From Methyloversatilis sp. RAC08 (GTDB taxonomy: Bacteria; Pseudomonadota; Gammaproteobacteria; Burkholderiales; Rhodocyclaceae), in NCBI RefSeq assembly GCF_001713355.1, contig NZ_CP016448.1, forward strand, positions 3,844,001-3,908,000: a stretch of 64,000 nucleotides of DNA, given 5' to 3'. This document shows positions 15,155 to 24,737 of this stretch, piece by piece (within the stretch, counting starts at the first letter, position 1; every line of letters begins with the position of its first letter). Under the pieces are notes generated by a model. It saw only the letters and a program-made list of their open reading frames with translations, made no database searches and was not told the DNA's origin. A program made the translations under genes and the position numbers.

Positions 15155-16816
15155 ATGCAGCGATTCGCCGCCCTTTACCTGTCGCTCGACAGCAGCACCT
15201 CGACCCGCCATCGCGTGCAGGCGATGCAGGACTATTTCGCGCAGGTGCCGGCGGAAGACGCCGCGTGGGCGGTGTACTTCCTGGCCGGCGGCAAGCCGCG
15301 TCAGGCGGTGGGCACGCGCGTGCTGCGCGAAACCGGCGCGCGAGCCGCCGGTATGCCGGACTGGTTGTTCGACGAATGCTACGAGGCGGTCGGCGATCTG
15401 GCGGAAACGCTGGCGCTCATCCTGCCGCCACCGCGAGCCGTCACCGACCTTCCGCTGCACCACTGGGTCGGCGTGCTGGGTGCGTTGCGCGCCTCACCCC
15501 CCGACGAAAAGCCCGACCTCTTGAACGACGCCTGGCAGGTGCTGGGCAGCGGCGAGCGCTTCCTGTTCAACAAGCTGATTACCGGCGCGCTGCGCGTCGG
15601 CGTGTCGCGCCTGCTGGTCACACGGGCGCTGGCGGCGTTTGCACAGGTGCCGGCCGAACTTGTCGCACAGCGTCTGATCGGCTATCTGGCGGCCGACCCG
15701 GCGCGCACCGGCATGGGTGCGGCGCGCTTTGTCGCGCTGGTCGCACCCGCCGGCGACGACGAAATCGGCATGCAGCCCTACCCCTTCTTCCTCGCCCATC
15801 CGCTGCAGACGAGCCCCGGCGACGCGCTGGGCGATGCCGCCGACTGGATGGCAGAGTGGAAATGGGACGGCATCCGCGCCCAGCTGGTGCGCCGTGCCGG
15901 CGCAGTCGCGCTGTGGTCGCGTGGCGAAGAGCTGATCAGCGAGCGCTTTCCGGAGCTGATCGAAGCTGCTGCTGCGCTGCCCGACGGCTGCGTGCTCGAC
16001 GGCGAAGTGCTCGCCTGGCGCGCCGACGCACCGCTGCCATTCGCGCAGCTGCAGACCCGAATCACCCGCAAGCGGCTCACGCGGCGCCTGCTCGACGACG
16101 TGCCGGCGGTATTCATGGCGTACGACCTCATCGAATGCGACGATGCTGACCTGCGCGCGCAGCCGCAGTCGATCCGGCGCGCGCGGCTTGAAGGTCTGCT
16201 GGCCGGCAGGGCAACGCCGGTGCTGCGCCAGTCGCCGCTGTTGCGCGGTGACTGGCCCACGCTGGCCGCCGAGCGCGATTGCGCCCGCGAGCACGGCGTC
16301 GAGGGCCTGATGCTCAAGCGCGCCGACGCGCCTTACGGCATCGGCCGCACCAAGCTCGACCCGCGTGGCCAGTGGTGGAAATGGAAGATCGACCCCTACA
16401 CGATCGACGCCGTGCTGATCTACGCCCAGCGCGGCCACGGCCGACGCGCAGGGCTGTACAGCGATTACACCTTCGCGGTCTGGTCGGTCGCGGCCGACGG
16501 CACGCGCGCGCTGGTGCCGTTCGCCAAGGCGTATTCCGGCCTGTCGGACGCCGAAATGCGCGAAGTCGACGCCTACATCCGCAGCCACACGATCGAACGC
16601 TTCGGCCCGGTCTGTTCGGTCACGCCCGAACTGGTGTTCGAACTGGGTTTCGAGGGCATACAGCCTTCGCCGCGCCACAAGTCCGGCATCGCCGTACGCT
16701 TCCCGCGCATGCTGAGGCGGCGACTGGACAAGCCGGCCGCAGAGGCGGATACGATCGATGCGCTGCGCGCGCTGATCGGGTCCCCCACGGCTGCGCAAGG
16801 TGTCAAGTCAGGCTGA
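15155..16816 (+). CDS. ATP-dependent DNA ligase (ligase-exonuclease cassette type)
   Basis: This 553-residue enzyme seals DNA nicks using ATP. The adenylated lysine is K236 in the motif EWKWDGIRAQ. Downstream motifs DGEVLAW, FMAYDLIE, EGLMLKR and WKWKID complete the nucleotidyltransferase and OB domains. The N-terminal roughly 200 residues form the helical DNA-binding domain (FNKLITGALRVGVSR). This form is normally clustered with the MBL exonuclease and a Lhr-family helicase; only the exonuclease is present here, 2.8 kb upstream. The start MQRFAALYLSLD at 15155 matches the family; the frame is open further up but overlaps the remnant. Confidence 0.88.
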   Translation: MQRFAALYLSLDSSTSTRHRVQAMQDYFAQVPAEDAAWAVYFLAGGKPRQAVGTRVLRETGARAAGMPDWLFDECYEAVGDLAETLALILPPPRAVTDLPLHHWVGVLGALRASPPDEKPDLLNDAWQVLGSGERFLFNKLITGALRVGVSRLLVTRALAAFAQVPAELVAQRLIGYLAADPARTGMGAARFVALVAPAGDDEIGMQPYPFFLAHPLQTSPGDALGDAADWMAEWKWDGIRAQLVRRAGAVALWSRGEELISERFPELIEAAAALPDGCVLDGEVLAWRADAPLPFAQLQTRITRKRLTRRLLDDVPAVFMAYDLIECDDADLRAQPQSIRRARLEGLLAGRATPVLRQSPLLRGDWPTLAAERDCAREHGVEGLMLKRADAPYGIGRTKLDPRGQWWKWKIDPYTIDAVLIYAQRGHGRRAGLYSDYTFAVWSVAADGTRALVPFAKAYSGLSDAEMREVDAYIRSHTIERFGPVCSVTPELVFELGFEGIQPSPRHKSGIAVRFPRMLRRRLDKPAAEADTIDALRALIGSPTAAQGVKSG

Positions 16817-16858
16817 CACCGGGTTGGCTGAGCCGGCGCGATGGGCTACCTTTGCGCC

Positions 16859-17707
16859 ATGAGCACCCTGTACGGCATCGATTTCACCTCTTCCCCGTCG
16901 TCACGCAAACCGGTCACTGTTGCCCGCGGGCACGTTGCAGACGACGGCGTCCTGATCCTCGAATCGATCGAACGACTGCCCGCCTGGAGCGCCTTCGAAG
17001 CTTTCCTGATGCGGCCAGGTCCGTGGCTGGGCGCGTTCGATTTTCCGTTCGGCCTGCCGCGCGAATCGGTGCTGGAACATGGCTGGCCGACCCACTGGGC
17101 GGGTATGGTGCGTGCGGTGTCACAACTTTCCCGCAATGAATTCAAGGCCTTGGCCGATGCCGAACGGGCGCCGCGGCCGGTCGGGCAGAAATACACCCAT
17201 CGCGCGACCGACCGACCCGCCGGCTCCCACAGCCCGATGAAATTCGTCAATCCGCCGGTCGGCTGGATGTTTCAGGAAGGTGCGCGCCGTCTGCTCGACG
17301 CCGGCGTGCATCTGCCCGGCATGCATGGCGGAGACGGATCACGCGTGGCGCTGGAGGCTTACCCGGGCTGGCTGGCGCGCAGCATCGTGCCGGCGTCGTA
17401 CAAGAGCGAATCGGCCGTCGGCCAGACGCAGGCAAGACTGGCCAACCGCATGCTCATCATCGAGGCGCTGCTGCGCGGTGCCCATCCGCTCGGCGTGGCC
17501 CTGCGTTGTGACGACGCCGCGCTGCCCGATGCGATGGCCACCGACGGCACCGGCGACCTGCTCGACTGCGTGCTGTGCCTGGTCGAAGCGGCCTGGGCCT
17601 GGACGCGGCGCGATGCCGGCTACGGGCTGCCGCTGCAGATCGACCCGGTAGAGGGATGGATTGTCGGCGTCCAGCCGGCCAGTGCGCCGGACGGGCGCCA
17701 GCACTGA
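16859..17707 (+). CDS. DUF429 domain protein (predicted RNase H-like nuclease)
   Basis: This 282-residue cytosolic protein of the DUF429 family is predicted to have an RNase H-like fold. The N-terminal strand YGIDFTSSPS holds the first acidic residue and GAFDFPFGLP the second; the C-terminal DLLDCVLCLVEAAWAW is a family helix. The biological role is unknown. It starts 42 bp after the ligase stop on the same strand, so co-transcription with a DNA repair ligase is likely, which fits a nucleic-acid function. The start at 16859 is used because the upstream alternative (16841) lacks conservation. Confidence 0.75.
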   Translation: MSTLYGIDFTSSPSSRKPVTVARGHVADDGVLILESIERLPAWSAFEAFLMRPGPWLGAFDFPFGLPRESVLEHGWPTHWAGMVRAVSQLSRNEFKALADAERAPRPVGQKYTHRATDRPAGSHSPMKFVNPPVGWMFQEGARRLLDAGVHLPGMHGGDGSRVALEAYPGWLARSIVPASYKSESAVGQTQARLANRMLIIEALLRGAHPLGVALRCDDAALPDAMATDGTGDLLDCVLCLVEAAWAWTRRDAGYGLPLQIDPVEGWIVGVQPASAPDGRQH

Positions 17708-17833
17708 ACGGATCGCGGCGTCGGTTCATTCGAGGCGCGCGGTGGAACACGGCGGGACCCTTGCGCGCCGTTTTTGTGCGAGCGGCCACTGTGGGAGTTG
17801 CGGCTGTAAGAGCGGCGGTTGTGGGAGCAGCGG

Positions 17834-17919
17834 CTGTGGGAGCGGCGGCCTCGCCGCGATCAGTGCAGTGATGATCGCCTTGCAGAGTGAGTATCGCGGC
17901 GAGGCCGCCGCTCCCACAG
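17834..17919. repeat. REP-like element with perfect 27-bp inverted arms
   Basis: The arms at 17834-17860 and 17893-17919 are exact reverse complements (CTGTGGGAGCGGCGGCCTCG then CCGCGAT), separated by 32 bp. Several decayed copies of the GTGGGAGCGGCGG core lie just upstream (17789-17840). It occupies the gap between convergent DUF429 and nhaR-like genes and could fold as a strong bidirectional terminator or be a BIME-type element moved by RAYT transposases. Confidence 0.85.
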
Positions 17920-17988
17920 CCCAGGCCCACAGCCCAGGCCCACAGCCCAGGCCCACAGCCCAGGCCCACAGCCCAGGCCCACAGCCCA
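17915..17988 (+). repeat. Short tandem repeat, 13-bp unit
   Basis: The unit CACAGCCCAGGCC is repeated exactly five times and then partly once more (about 5.7 copies). It starts inside the right arm of the REP-like element. Slippage is likely to make copy number variable between strains. The 17708-18018 gap holds only these repeats and no gene. Confidence 0.9.
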
Positions 17989-18018
17989 GCATCGCCGCCG
18001 GATGACCGATCGGGAGTG

Positions 18019-18888
18019 CTACTGGCCGAGCACCTTCTGCACCAGCGGATGCTGCACGCGGCGCTCTGCGGAGATGGCGTAGAAGTGCTCGACCACTTCG
18101 TCGCAGCGACCGAGCAGCTGCAGGCCGCGCTGGCCGGTGAGCTCGTCGTGCGACCACTCGGTCGCCGGAAACGCACCCAGACCGCTTTCGCCGAAGGTGG
18201 CCAGCAATGCGCTGTCTTCGAATTCGCCCGCCACGCGCGGGCGCAGGTTCTTGCGGTCGAACCAGTCGTCGATGCGGGCGCGCACCGCGGCGTGGCGGCT
18301 CGGCAGCAGCAGCGGCATCTGGTCGAGACAGGCCGGAAAGGCCGCGTCGGACGCAGCGCGCAGCGCGGGCGAGGCGTACCACATCAGCGCGGCCTCGCCG
18401 AGCGCATGGCTGTACACCTTCAGATTCGGATTGACCGGCGCCGGGCGGTCAGCCAGCACCACATCCAGCCGGTGCAGTGCGAGATCGGCCAGCAGGTCGT
18501 CGAACTCACCTTCGCTGCACAGCAGATGCAGGCCTTCCGTATCGGTGGCGGGCAGGAGCAGATGGCGCGCCACCGGCTTCGGCAGGCCGTCGGAAATGCC
18601 GACCGACAGGCGCACCCCCTGCGATGACGCCGCTTCGCGCACGGCGAGCGGCAGCTGTTCGCCCAGCTGGAAGATCTGTTCGGCGTAGCGCAGCGCAGCG
18701 ACGCCCGCGGCGGTCAGCTCGACGCTGCGGCCGGATGGCTTGAACAGCGCATGGCCGAGCGCCGCTTCCAGCGTGTGGATCTGTGTGCTGACGGTCTGCA
18801 CCGCCATGTCGAGTCGCTCGGCCGCGCGCGCGATGCCGCCCTCCTTCGTCGCGACCCAGAAGTAATACAGGTGACGGTAGTTGAGCAC
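18019..18888 (-). CDS. nhaR: LysR-family regulator, NhaR-like
   Basis: This 289-residue transcription factor has an N-terminal winged helix (1-60) that is very close to NhaR (LNYRHLYYFWVATKEGGIARAAERL). The C-terminal effector domain covers about 90-285. NhaR in enterobacteria responds to sodium and controls the antiporter nhaA and the pga exopolysaccharide operon; no antiporter gene is visible here, so the target is uncertain. It is divergent from the HPF-like gene across an AT-rich intergenic region. The symbol reflects similarity in the HTH region, not proof of orthology. Confidence 0.75.
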   Translation of the reverse strand: MLNYRHLYYFWVATKEGGIARAAERLDMAVQTVSTQIHTLEAALGHALFKPSGRSVELTAAGVAALRYAEQIFQLGEQLPLAVREAASSQGVRLSVGISDGLPKPVARHLLLPATDTEGLHLLCSEGEFDDLLADLALHRLDVVLADRPAPVNPNLKVYSHALGEAALMWYASPALRAASDAAFPACLDQMPLLLPSRHAAVRARIDDWFDRKNLRPRVAGEFEDSALLATFGESGLGAFPATEWSHDELTGQRGLQLLGRCDEVVEHFYAISAERRVQHPLVQKVLGQ

Positions 18889-18929
18889 AGGTACTCCATG
18901 GTTCTAAAAATACGAAGTAAAGATACTAC

Positions 18930-18941
18930 AAATGTACATTT
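18930..18941. promoter_or_regulatory. AT-rich palindrome in the nhaR/hpf divergent promoter
   Basis: AAATGTACATTT is a perfect 12-bp palindrome centred 47 bp upstream of the regulator start and 62 bp upstream of the HPF-like start. The surrounding 60 bp are far more AT-rich than the window average, as expected for a divergent promoter; LysR operators typically sit in this position. Confidence 0.4.
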
Positions 18942-18997
18942 AAATGAAGTTTCTCCAGGCGTAAGGTAAGCGCTCGTTCATCCAAAGGAGGACTGTC

Positions 18998-19342
18998 ATG
19001 CAAGTCATCGTCGAATCACGAAGTGCCGAATCAAGTGCCCTGCGCAGCGTGGCCGAAAACCGGCTGCGCGTGGTGCTGCGGCGTCTCGCCTGGCGGATAC
19101 CGAAGGCGCGGGTCAGCCTGTCCGATCTGAATGGGCCGAAAGGTGGCGAAGACAAGCACGTGCAGGTGGAACTGCGGCTGACCGGCGCCCGTCCGGTCGT
19201 GGTGTCCGCCACCGGACGCAACTGGCGCAAGGCGATCGATACCGCGCTCGCCCGGGCGAGTCAGCGTGTGGTGCGCACCATGCGGCGCGCCCGTCAGGCC
19301 ACCACGATGGCGGCGCCCGACCACGACTTTGAAGCGGTCTGA
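18998..19342 (+). CDS. HPF/RaiA family ribosome-associated protein (short form)
   Basis: This 114-residue protein resembles hibernation promoting factor/RaiA (sigma-54 modulation family), which binds the 30S decoding site and holds ribosomes in an inactive or paused state under stress. It shows the beta-alpha-beta core (MQVIVESRS, RLRVVLRRLAWRIPKARVSLSDLNG, HVQVELRL, AIDTALARASQRVVRTMRRAR). It lacks the long C-terminal dimerisation domain. The start has AAAGGAGG six bases upstream. It lies 19 bp before the BI-1 gene, so both are likely one transcript. Confidence 0.8.
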   Translation: MQVIVESRSAESSALRSVAENRLRVVLRRLAWRIPKARVSLSDLNGPKGGEDKHVQVELRLTGARPVVVSATGRNWRKAIDTALARASQRVVRTMRRARQATTMAAPDHDFEAV

Positions 19343-19361
19343 ATTCACAGGAGATGCATAT

Positions 19362-20057
19362 ATGGAACTGAGATCGAAACGCGGCGCCGATATCACGACG
19401 CTGCCCTATGAAGAGGTCGGCTCGACGCTGGCCGATGCGCCGCGCAAGGTGCTGCGCAATACCTACATGCTGCTTGGCCTCAATCTGGCTTTCAGCGCGC
19501 TGATCGCCGGTACGTCTGCGGCGATGGCGTGGCCGGCGCCGGGCATCCTGCTGACGCTGGCCGGTTTCTTCGGACTGCTGTTCGCCATCAGCCGCTTCCG
19601 CGACAGCGGAGTCGGCGTGCTGCTGACGTTCGCCCTGACCGGCTTCATGGGTTACACCATCGGCCCGCTGCTGTCGTCGGTCGTCGCGCTGCCCGGCGGC
19701 GGCCAGATCGTGACGATGGCGCTCGGTGCCACGGCTGGCGTGTTCCTGGCGATGTCGACGTGGGCCAGTGTCACGAAGCGCGACCTCAGCGGCATGGGCG
19801 GCTTCCTGTTCATCGGCATGGTGGTGGCGATACTGGCCGGTCTGGGTGCGATCTTCTTCCAGATGCCCGCGCTGTCGCTGACCGTGTCCGCTGCAGTGGT
19901 GCTGCTGATGGCCGGCATGATCGCCTTCGAAACCCAGCGCATCGTGCGCGGCGGCGAGACGAACTACGTGATGGCGACGACCGGGCTGTTCGTGTCCATC
20001 TTCAACCTCTTCACATCCCTGCTGCAGCTGTTCGGCTTCATGAGCAGCAGCGACTGA
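19362..20057 (+). CDS. Bax inhibitor-1/YccA family membrane protein
   Basis: This 231-residue inner-membrane protein has about seven hydrophobic segments, typical of the BI-1/TMBIM family, whose members act as calcium or proton leak channels or as FtsH partners (YccA). It shows GFMGYTIGPLLS, GGFLFIGMVVAILAGLGAIFF and a late FETQRIVRGGETNYV loop. The polar N-terminus (about 30 residues) is cytosolic. The start at 19362 is chosen for AGGAGAT upstream; a longer frame reads back into the HPF-like gene. A hairpin terminator follows at 20083. Confidence 0.85.
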   Translation: MELRSKRGADITTLPYEEVGSTLADAPRKVLRNTYMLLGLNLAFSALIAGTSAAMAWPAPGILLTLAGFFGLLFAISRFRDSGVGVLLTFALTGFMGYTIGPLLSSVVALPGGGQIVTMALGATAGVFLAMSTWASVTKRDLSGMGGFLFIGMVVAILAGLGAIFFQMPALSLTVSAAVVLLMAGMIAFETQRIVRGGETNYVMATTGLFVSIFNLFTSLLQLFGFMSSSD

Positions 20058-20082
20058 GTCTTGCGGCAGGACATTCCCCTTG

Positions 20083-20117
20083 TCCGCGCGCGGCGTGTCC
20101 GCCCGCGGATTTTTTTC
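20083..20117 (+). terminator. Rho-independent terminator after the BI-1 gene
   Basis: TCCGCG (20083-20088) and CGCGGA (20104-20109) form the outer stem with further GC pairing inside, followed at once by a run of seven T. It lies 26 bp past the BI-1 stop. Confidence 0.8.
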
Positions 20118-20244
20118 GCCCATGCCGGGCCGCGATGGCCATTTCGCAGGGCCGAGCTCAAGCTGACCTGCCGATCTTCCGTAATCAGAAGTTCGGGACA
20201 GTTGCGCGGGCCATCGTTCGCCATGTCTTCGTGCGGGGGGAGAC

Positions 20245-21408
20245 ATGCTTAAGAACTTGAGCGTGAAAAAGGCGTTCACGCTGTTCGGCGCGTCGTCTGC
20301 GCTGATCTGCTGCGTCGCATTCAACATGGTTTCGGGGGGTGGCAACTGGCCGCTGCAGATCGGCGTGTCTCTGCTGCTGCTGGCGGGCGGCGCGCTGACC
20401 GGTCACTTCATCGGCCGCTTCTACGGCGCGCGGGCGGAAATCATCGTCGGCGGCCTGCACGCGCTGGCCAAGGGACAGCTCGATCACCGCATCAGTCTCG
20501 ACGGCAAGGACGACTTCGCCTGGCTCGGCTACGAATACAACGCGGCACGCAAGGCCGTAAAGCAGCTGGTCGAGCGCCTGCAGGCGCTGTCGACCACGCT
20601 TACCGGCTCCGCAGTGGAACTGTCGCAGGCGTCGGGCGAAGCACGTGAAACGGTCACGCGTCAGCTCGATTCGATCCGCGCGGTCGGCAGTGCGATCGAG
20701 CAGATGAGCGGCAAGATCCAGGATGTGGAATCGCTGTCGCGCGAAGCGAGCGATCTGTCGCAAGCTGCGGGGGCCGCGTCGCAGGTCGGCAAGCGGACTC
20801 TCGAAGGTGCGCTGGGCAGCGTGCACGCGGCGTCCGGCAAGATGGCCGACTCGCTCGCCGTGATCGAACGGCTGGTCGATGATTCACGCGCCATCAACCG
20901 CATCAACGAACTGATCAAGGAGCTGTCGGACCAGACCAATCTGCTGGCACTCAATGCGGCCATCGAGGCCGCACGTGCCGGCGAACAGGGACGCGGCTTT
21001 GCGGTGGTGGCCGACGAAGTTCGCAAGCTGGCGCAGCGCAGCCAGGCCTCGTCGAACGACATCAGCGAACTGGTGGTGCGCATCCGCGACGACGCGGAAG
21101 AAACCATCACGCTGGTGCGCGGTTCGAGTGAAGAAGTCGAAGGCGCGATGCAGGATACCGCCAGGGCGGTGAGCGAATTCGAGGCCATCCTGCAGCAGCT
21201 GCAGTCCCTGTCCGGCAAGTCGGGGACGATTTCCAGCAGCCTCGGCGCACAGACGACTTCGGTCGCGGAAATCGTCCGCAACACCGAATTGCTGTTCAAC
21301 CTGTCGCAGCAGAACGCGCACGGCGCGGAGGATACGGCGCGTCAGGGCGACGAGCTGGCCAGTTCGGCGCAGGCGCTGCAGGAAGCCGCCAGCGCCTTCC
21401 GCATCTGA
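20245..21408 (+). CDS. Methyl-accepting chemotaxis protein without periplasmic sensor domain
   Basis: This 387-residue receptor has two close membrane helices (about 10-30 and 36-58) joined by a turn of only a few residues (GGGN), so it has almost nothing outside the cell. A HAMP-like linker follows (about 60-110). The signalling domain (about 115-385) has the invariant hairpin tip [38 protein letters not shown]. It may sense membrane state, internal redox or signals passed by partners rather than external ligands. The next gene encodes a CheB-CheR-PAS fusion, the adaptation enzymes that act on such receptors. Confidence 0.88.
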   Translation: MLKNLSVKKAFTLFGASSALICCVAFNMVSGGGNWPLQIGVSLLLLAGGALTGHFIGRFYGARAEIIVGGLHALAKGQLDHRISLDGKDDFAWLGYEYNAARKAVKQLVERLQALSTTLTGSAVELSQASGEARETVTRQLDSIRAVGSAIEQMSGKIQDVESLSREASDLSQAAGAASQVGKRTLEGALGSVHAASGKMADSLAVIERLVDDSRAINRINELIKELSDQTNLLALNAAIEAARAGEQGRGFAVVADEVRKLAQRSQASSNDISELVVRIRDDAEETITLVRGSSEEVEGAMQDTARAVSEFEAILQQLQSLSGKSGTISSSLGAQTTSVAEIVRNTELLFNLSQQNAHGAEDTARQGDELASSAQALQEAASAFRI

Positions 21409-21546
21409 CCCGGCAAGCGGGGAAGCGCCGGCCCACCGGGCGACCGGAAAATTCAACGGATCGGACTGAACAAAACGGTCGTCACCCGGCTACATTACCA
21501 AGCGTAACAGCCCGCCAGGGCCTCGAAACGCGGTGATGGAACGACG

Positions 21547-24500
21547 ATGACCGAAAAGAAGAACAGCAGCACGCCGCGGCGCCACTCGGGCAAGGCCGCG
21601 CAGCCGGTCCCTGAAGCATCCGCCGATATCGCTGCATCTTTGCCGCGTACCATCGTTGCGCTGGGTGGCTCGGCCGGCGGGCTCGACGCCTACGAGGCCT
21701 TCTTCCGGAGCATGCCTGCGGCCCGCGGCCTCGCCTTCGTGCTGGTCGCGCATCTCGACCCCAGCCACGCCAGCATGCTGACGGAAATACTGCAGCGCTA
21801 CACCGGTCTTCGCGTCGTCGAGGCACAGGACGGCATGGTCGTCATGGCCGACACGCTCTACGTCGCTCCGCCCAACCGCGACATGACGATCGCGAACGGC
21901 ACGCTGCTGCTGTCGCTGCCTGACGCACCGCGCGGGCAGCGCATGCCGATCGACGCCTTCTTCCGGTCGCTGGCCGAAGATCAGGGCGAACGCGCGGTCG
22001 GCATCATCCTGTCAGGCACGGGCACCGACGGTACTCAGGGCCTGCGTGCCATCCTCGGCGCTGGCGGCATCACGCTGGCGCAGGAGCCGGCGAGCGCCCG
22101 ATACGAAGGCATGCCGCTCAGCGCCATTCAGTCCGGTTACGCGATGCATGTGCTGCCGGTCGAAAAAATGCCGCCGCTGCTGCTTGCCAATCTGCCGAAG
22201 CTGCCCGAACCCGCCCAGGTACGTGCCGAGGCCACTCAGCCCCTTGCAGAACCCGTGCGCAAGGGAGGCATCGATCGCCTGCTGAGCCTGCTGCGCACGG
22301 CCACCGGGCACGACTTCTCCCTCTACAAGAAAAGCACGATAGGCCGTCGCATCGAGCGGCGCATGGCGCAGCACGACCTTGATGACATCGAGCTGTATGC
22401 GCGTTACATGAAGGAACATCCCGAAGAGACGCAGGCGCTGTTCAAGGAACTGCTCATCAACGTCACCAGCTTCTTCCGCGACCCCGGAGCGTTCGACGTT
22501 CTGAAGCAGGACATCCTGCCGCTGCTGTTCGCCGGAAAGCCGGAGGACTACGTAATCCGCATCTGGGTGGCCGGCTGCTCGACCGGCGAGGAGGTGTACT
22601 CCATCGCCATGGTGCTGCGCGAATTCATGGACGACACGCATCAGGAGCTGAAGGTCCAGCTCTACGGCACGGATCTGGACGACGATGCGATCGCGCTGGC
22701 CCGCGCCGGGCTGTATCCGCCGAACATCACGCCCGACATCACGCCGGAGCGGCTGCGCCGCTTCTTCAGCAAAGAAGAGATCGGATTCCGGGTGAAGAAG
22801 GCGATCCGGGAAATGGTCGTGTTCGCGGCTCAGAATGCGATCAAGGATCCGCCCTTCACCCGGCTGGACATGCTCAGTTGCCGCAACCTGATGATCTATC
22901 TCGAGCCGGAGCTGCAGAATCGGCTGATCAGCACCTTTCATTACGCCCTGAAACCCGGTGGCGTGCTCTTCCTGTCGCCATCGGAAAGCACCGGCAACCA
23001 CCCGGAGCTTTTTTCGGCGATCAACCGGAAGTGGAAATTCTATCGGGCAGTGCATTCGGTGCTGCCGATGCGGCTCATGCTGAGCGACCACCCGGCGGCG
23101 GCGGCCGAAAGCGGCAGCAAGGAAGCCGGAGCGACGACAAAGGTGGTCAAGGCAGCGAACTTTTCGGACTTCACGCGGCGCGTGCTGCTGCAGTCCTACG
23201 CCCCGGCCTCGGTGGTGACCGACCTGAAGGGCAACATCCTTTTCGTGCATGGCGAAACCGGCAGGTATCTGCGGCCGGCGCCGGGGCAGGCGTCTCTGAA
23301 CGTGGTCGACATGGCACGCGAAGGGCTGCAGGTCGAACTGCGCGCCGCGCTGAATGCCGCGGTTGCACAGGGTCAGGCGATGCTGGGCCGGGAGGCGTCT
23401 ATTGGTCCCGACGGCAGTGATGCGCCGAAGGTGAAACTCAGCGTGCGCCCGCTACCGGGCCCGGAAAGCGGCCAGAATCTGTTGCTCGTGAGCTTCGAGG
23501 ACGTGAATGAACCGGCTCCGCAGAAGCGCCGGCGCAAGCTGCAGAAGGAGGGCTCACCGGAAATGCAGCGCATCGGCGAACTTGAACGCGACCTCGCCTA
23601 CACGCGGGAAAACCTGCAGGCGACGATAGAAGAGCAGCAGGCCTCGAACGAGGAGCTGAAGTCTGCCAACGAAGAACTGCAGTCGACCAATGAAGAACTG
23701 CAGTCGACCAATGAAGAACTCGAAACGTCCAAGGAAGAACTGCAGTCGGTCAACGAGGAGCTGATTTCCGTCAATACCGAACTGCAGGCCAAGATCGAAC
23801 AGCTGGCGAGCATGCAGGACGACATGAAGAACGTGCTCGACAACATCAATGTCGGCACCGTCTTTCTCGACCAGCACCTGGCGATTCGCCGCTATACGCG
23901 GGAGGCGGCACGCATCTACCGGCTGGTCGCAACGGATGTCGGGCGTTCCCTCGGCGACATCAAATCGGATCTGACCGAAGAGCTCGGCGGCGCGGCGCAG
24001 AGCGTGCTCGACACGCTGGTGCCGTTCGAGCGCGAAGTACGCACGCTTGCCGGTGCCAGCTATCTCGCACGGATCCAGCCCTATCGCACGCTGGACAACG
24101 TGATCGAAGGCGTGGTGCTGACCTTCAACGACATCAGCCGGCGCATCGAGGCCGAAGCCGCTGAACACAAGGCCCGTCAGCTGGCCGAAAGCATCGTTGA
24201 TACGGTGCGCGAGCCGCTGGTCGTGCTCGACGCCGACATGCGGGTGGTGTCGGCGAGCCGCTCTTTTTACCGGTACTTCGATACCGACCCGGACGACACC
24301 GTGGGACGATCGCTCTACGAACTGGGCATGGAGCGGAGCAAAGGCCGGAGCAAAGACCGGGGCAAAGGTCAGTGGAATGTGCCAGCGCTGCGCGAACTGC
24401 TGGAAAACCTTCTGCCGCGCGACGAGAGCATGAACGACTTTGCAATGGAATTTGAAACCTCTGCCGGCGTGCGCTGCCGCATGACGCTCAACGCGCGTCG

Positions 24501-24585
24501 CATCGTCGGTGAAAGCGGCCAGAAGCCGCTCATATTGCTGGCGATGGAGACGGGCCCTCTGACGATCCCGTCTGCCGACGATTGA
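21547..24585 (+). CDS. CheB-CheR fusion with PAS domains (chemotaxis adaptation-type)
   Basis: This 1012-residue soluble protein joins a CheB methylesterase domain (about 34-220) to a CheR methyltransferase (about 240-500). CheB shows S42 in GGSAGG, H69 in VAHLD and D161 in [10 protein letters not shown]; CheR shows the SAM motif [13 protein letters not shown]. Two or three PAS-like regions follow (about 540-640, 770-870, 880-1000). A heptad coiled coil at about 695-760 is built from repeats of STNEELQ. It lacks a CheB receiver domain, and unlike many family members it has no kinase or GGDEF output at its C-terminus. It sits 138 bp behind the MCP gene and 150 bp ahead of a PAS-GGDEF-EAL gene. 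Confidence 0.88.
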   Translation: MTEKKNSSTPRRHSGKAAQPVPEASADIAASLPRTIVALGGSAGGLDAYEAFFRSMPAARGLAFVLVAHLDPSHASMLTEILQRYTGLRVVEAQDGMVVMADTLYVAPPNRDMTIANGTLLLSLPDAPRGQRMPIDAFFRSLAEDQGERAVGIILSGTGTDGTQGLRAILGAGGITLAQEPASARYEGMPLSAIQSGYAMHVLPVEKMPPLLLANLPKLPEPAQVRAEATQPLAEPVRKGGIDRLLSLLRTATGHDFSLYKKSTIGRRIERRMAQHDLDDIELYARYMKEHPEETQALFKELLINVTSFFRDPGAFDVLKQDILPLLFAGKPEDYVIRIWVAGCSTGEEVYSIAMVLREFMDDTHQELKVQLYGTDLDDDAIALARAGLYPPNITPDITPERLRRFFSKEEIGFRVKKAIREMVVFAAQNAIKDPPFTRLDMLSCRNLMIYLEPELQNRLISTFHYALKPGGVLFLSPSESTGNHPELFSAINRKWKFYRAVHSVLPMRLMLSDHPAAAAESGSKEAGATTKVVKAANFSDFTRRVLLQSYAPASVVTDLKGNILFVHGETGRYLRPAPGQASLNVVDMAREGLQVELRAALNAAVAQGQAMLGREASIGPDGSDAPKVKLSVRPLPGPESGQNLLLVSFEDVNEPAPQKRRRKLQKEGSPEMQRIGELERDLAYTRENLQATIEEQQASNEELKSANEELQSTNEELQSTNEELETSKEELQSVNEELISVNTELQAKIEQLASMQDDMKNVLDNINVGTVFLDQHLAIRRYTREAARIYRLVATDVGRSLGDIKSDLTEELGGAAQSVLDTLVPFEREVRTLAGASYLARIQPYRTLDNVIEGVVLTFNDISRRIEAEAAEHKARQLAESIVDTVREPLVVLDADMRVVSASRSFYRYFDTDPDDTVGRSLYELGMERSKGRSKDRGKGQWNVPALRELLENLLPRDESMNDFAMEFETSAGVRCRMTLNARRIVGESGQKPLILLAMETGPLTIPSADD

Positions 24586-24737
24586 GCCTCTGCCGGCCTG
24601 CGGAAGCGCGTCACCTTTTTTTGCTTTGCGGCGACGCGGCGTGGCCGGCTGCGAGCGATACTACCTAAGGAGTAGATGAGGCGAAGACCCAAGCGCGTCC
24701 GGACAATCGCGCGCTTCACCCGGAGAGGCCGTTGCCG

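Noticed and set aside
17834-17988. CRISPR array
   Set aside because: The repeats are contiguous 13-bp units without spacers, plus one inverted pair; there are no cas genes.
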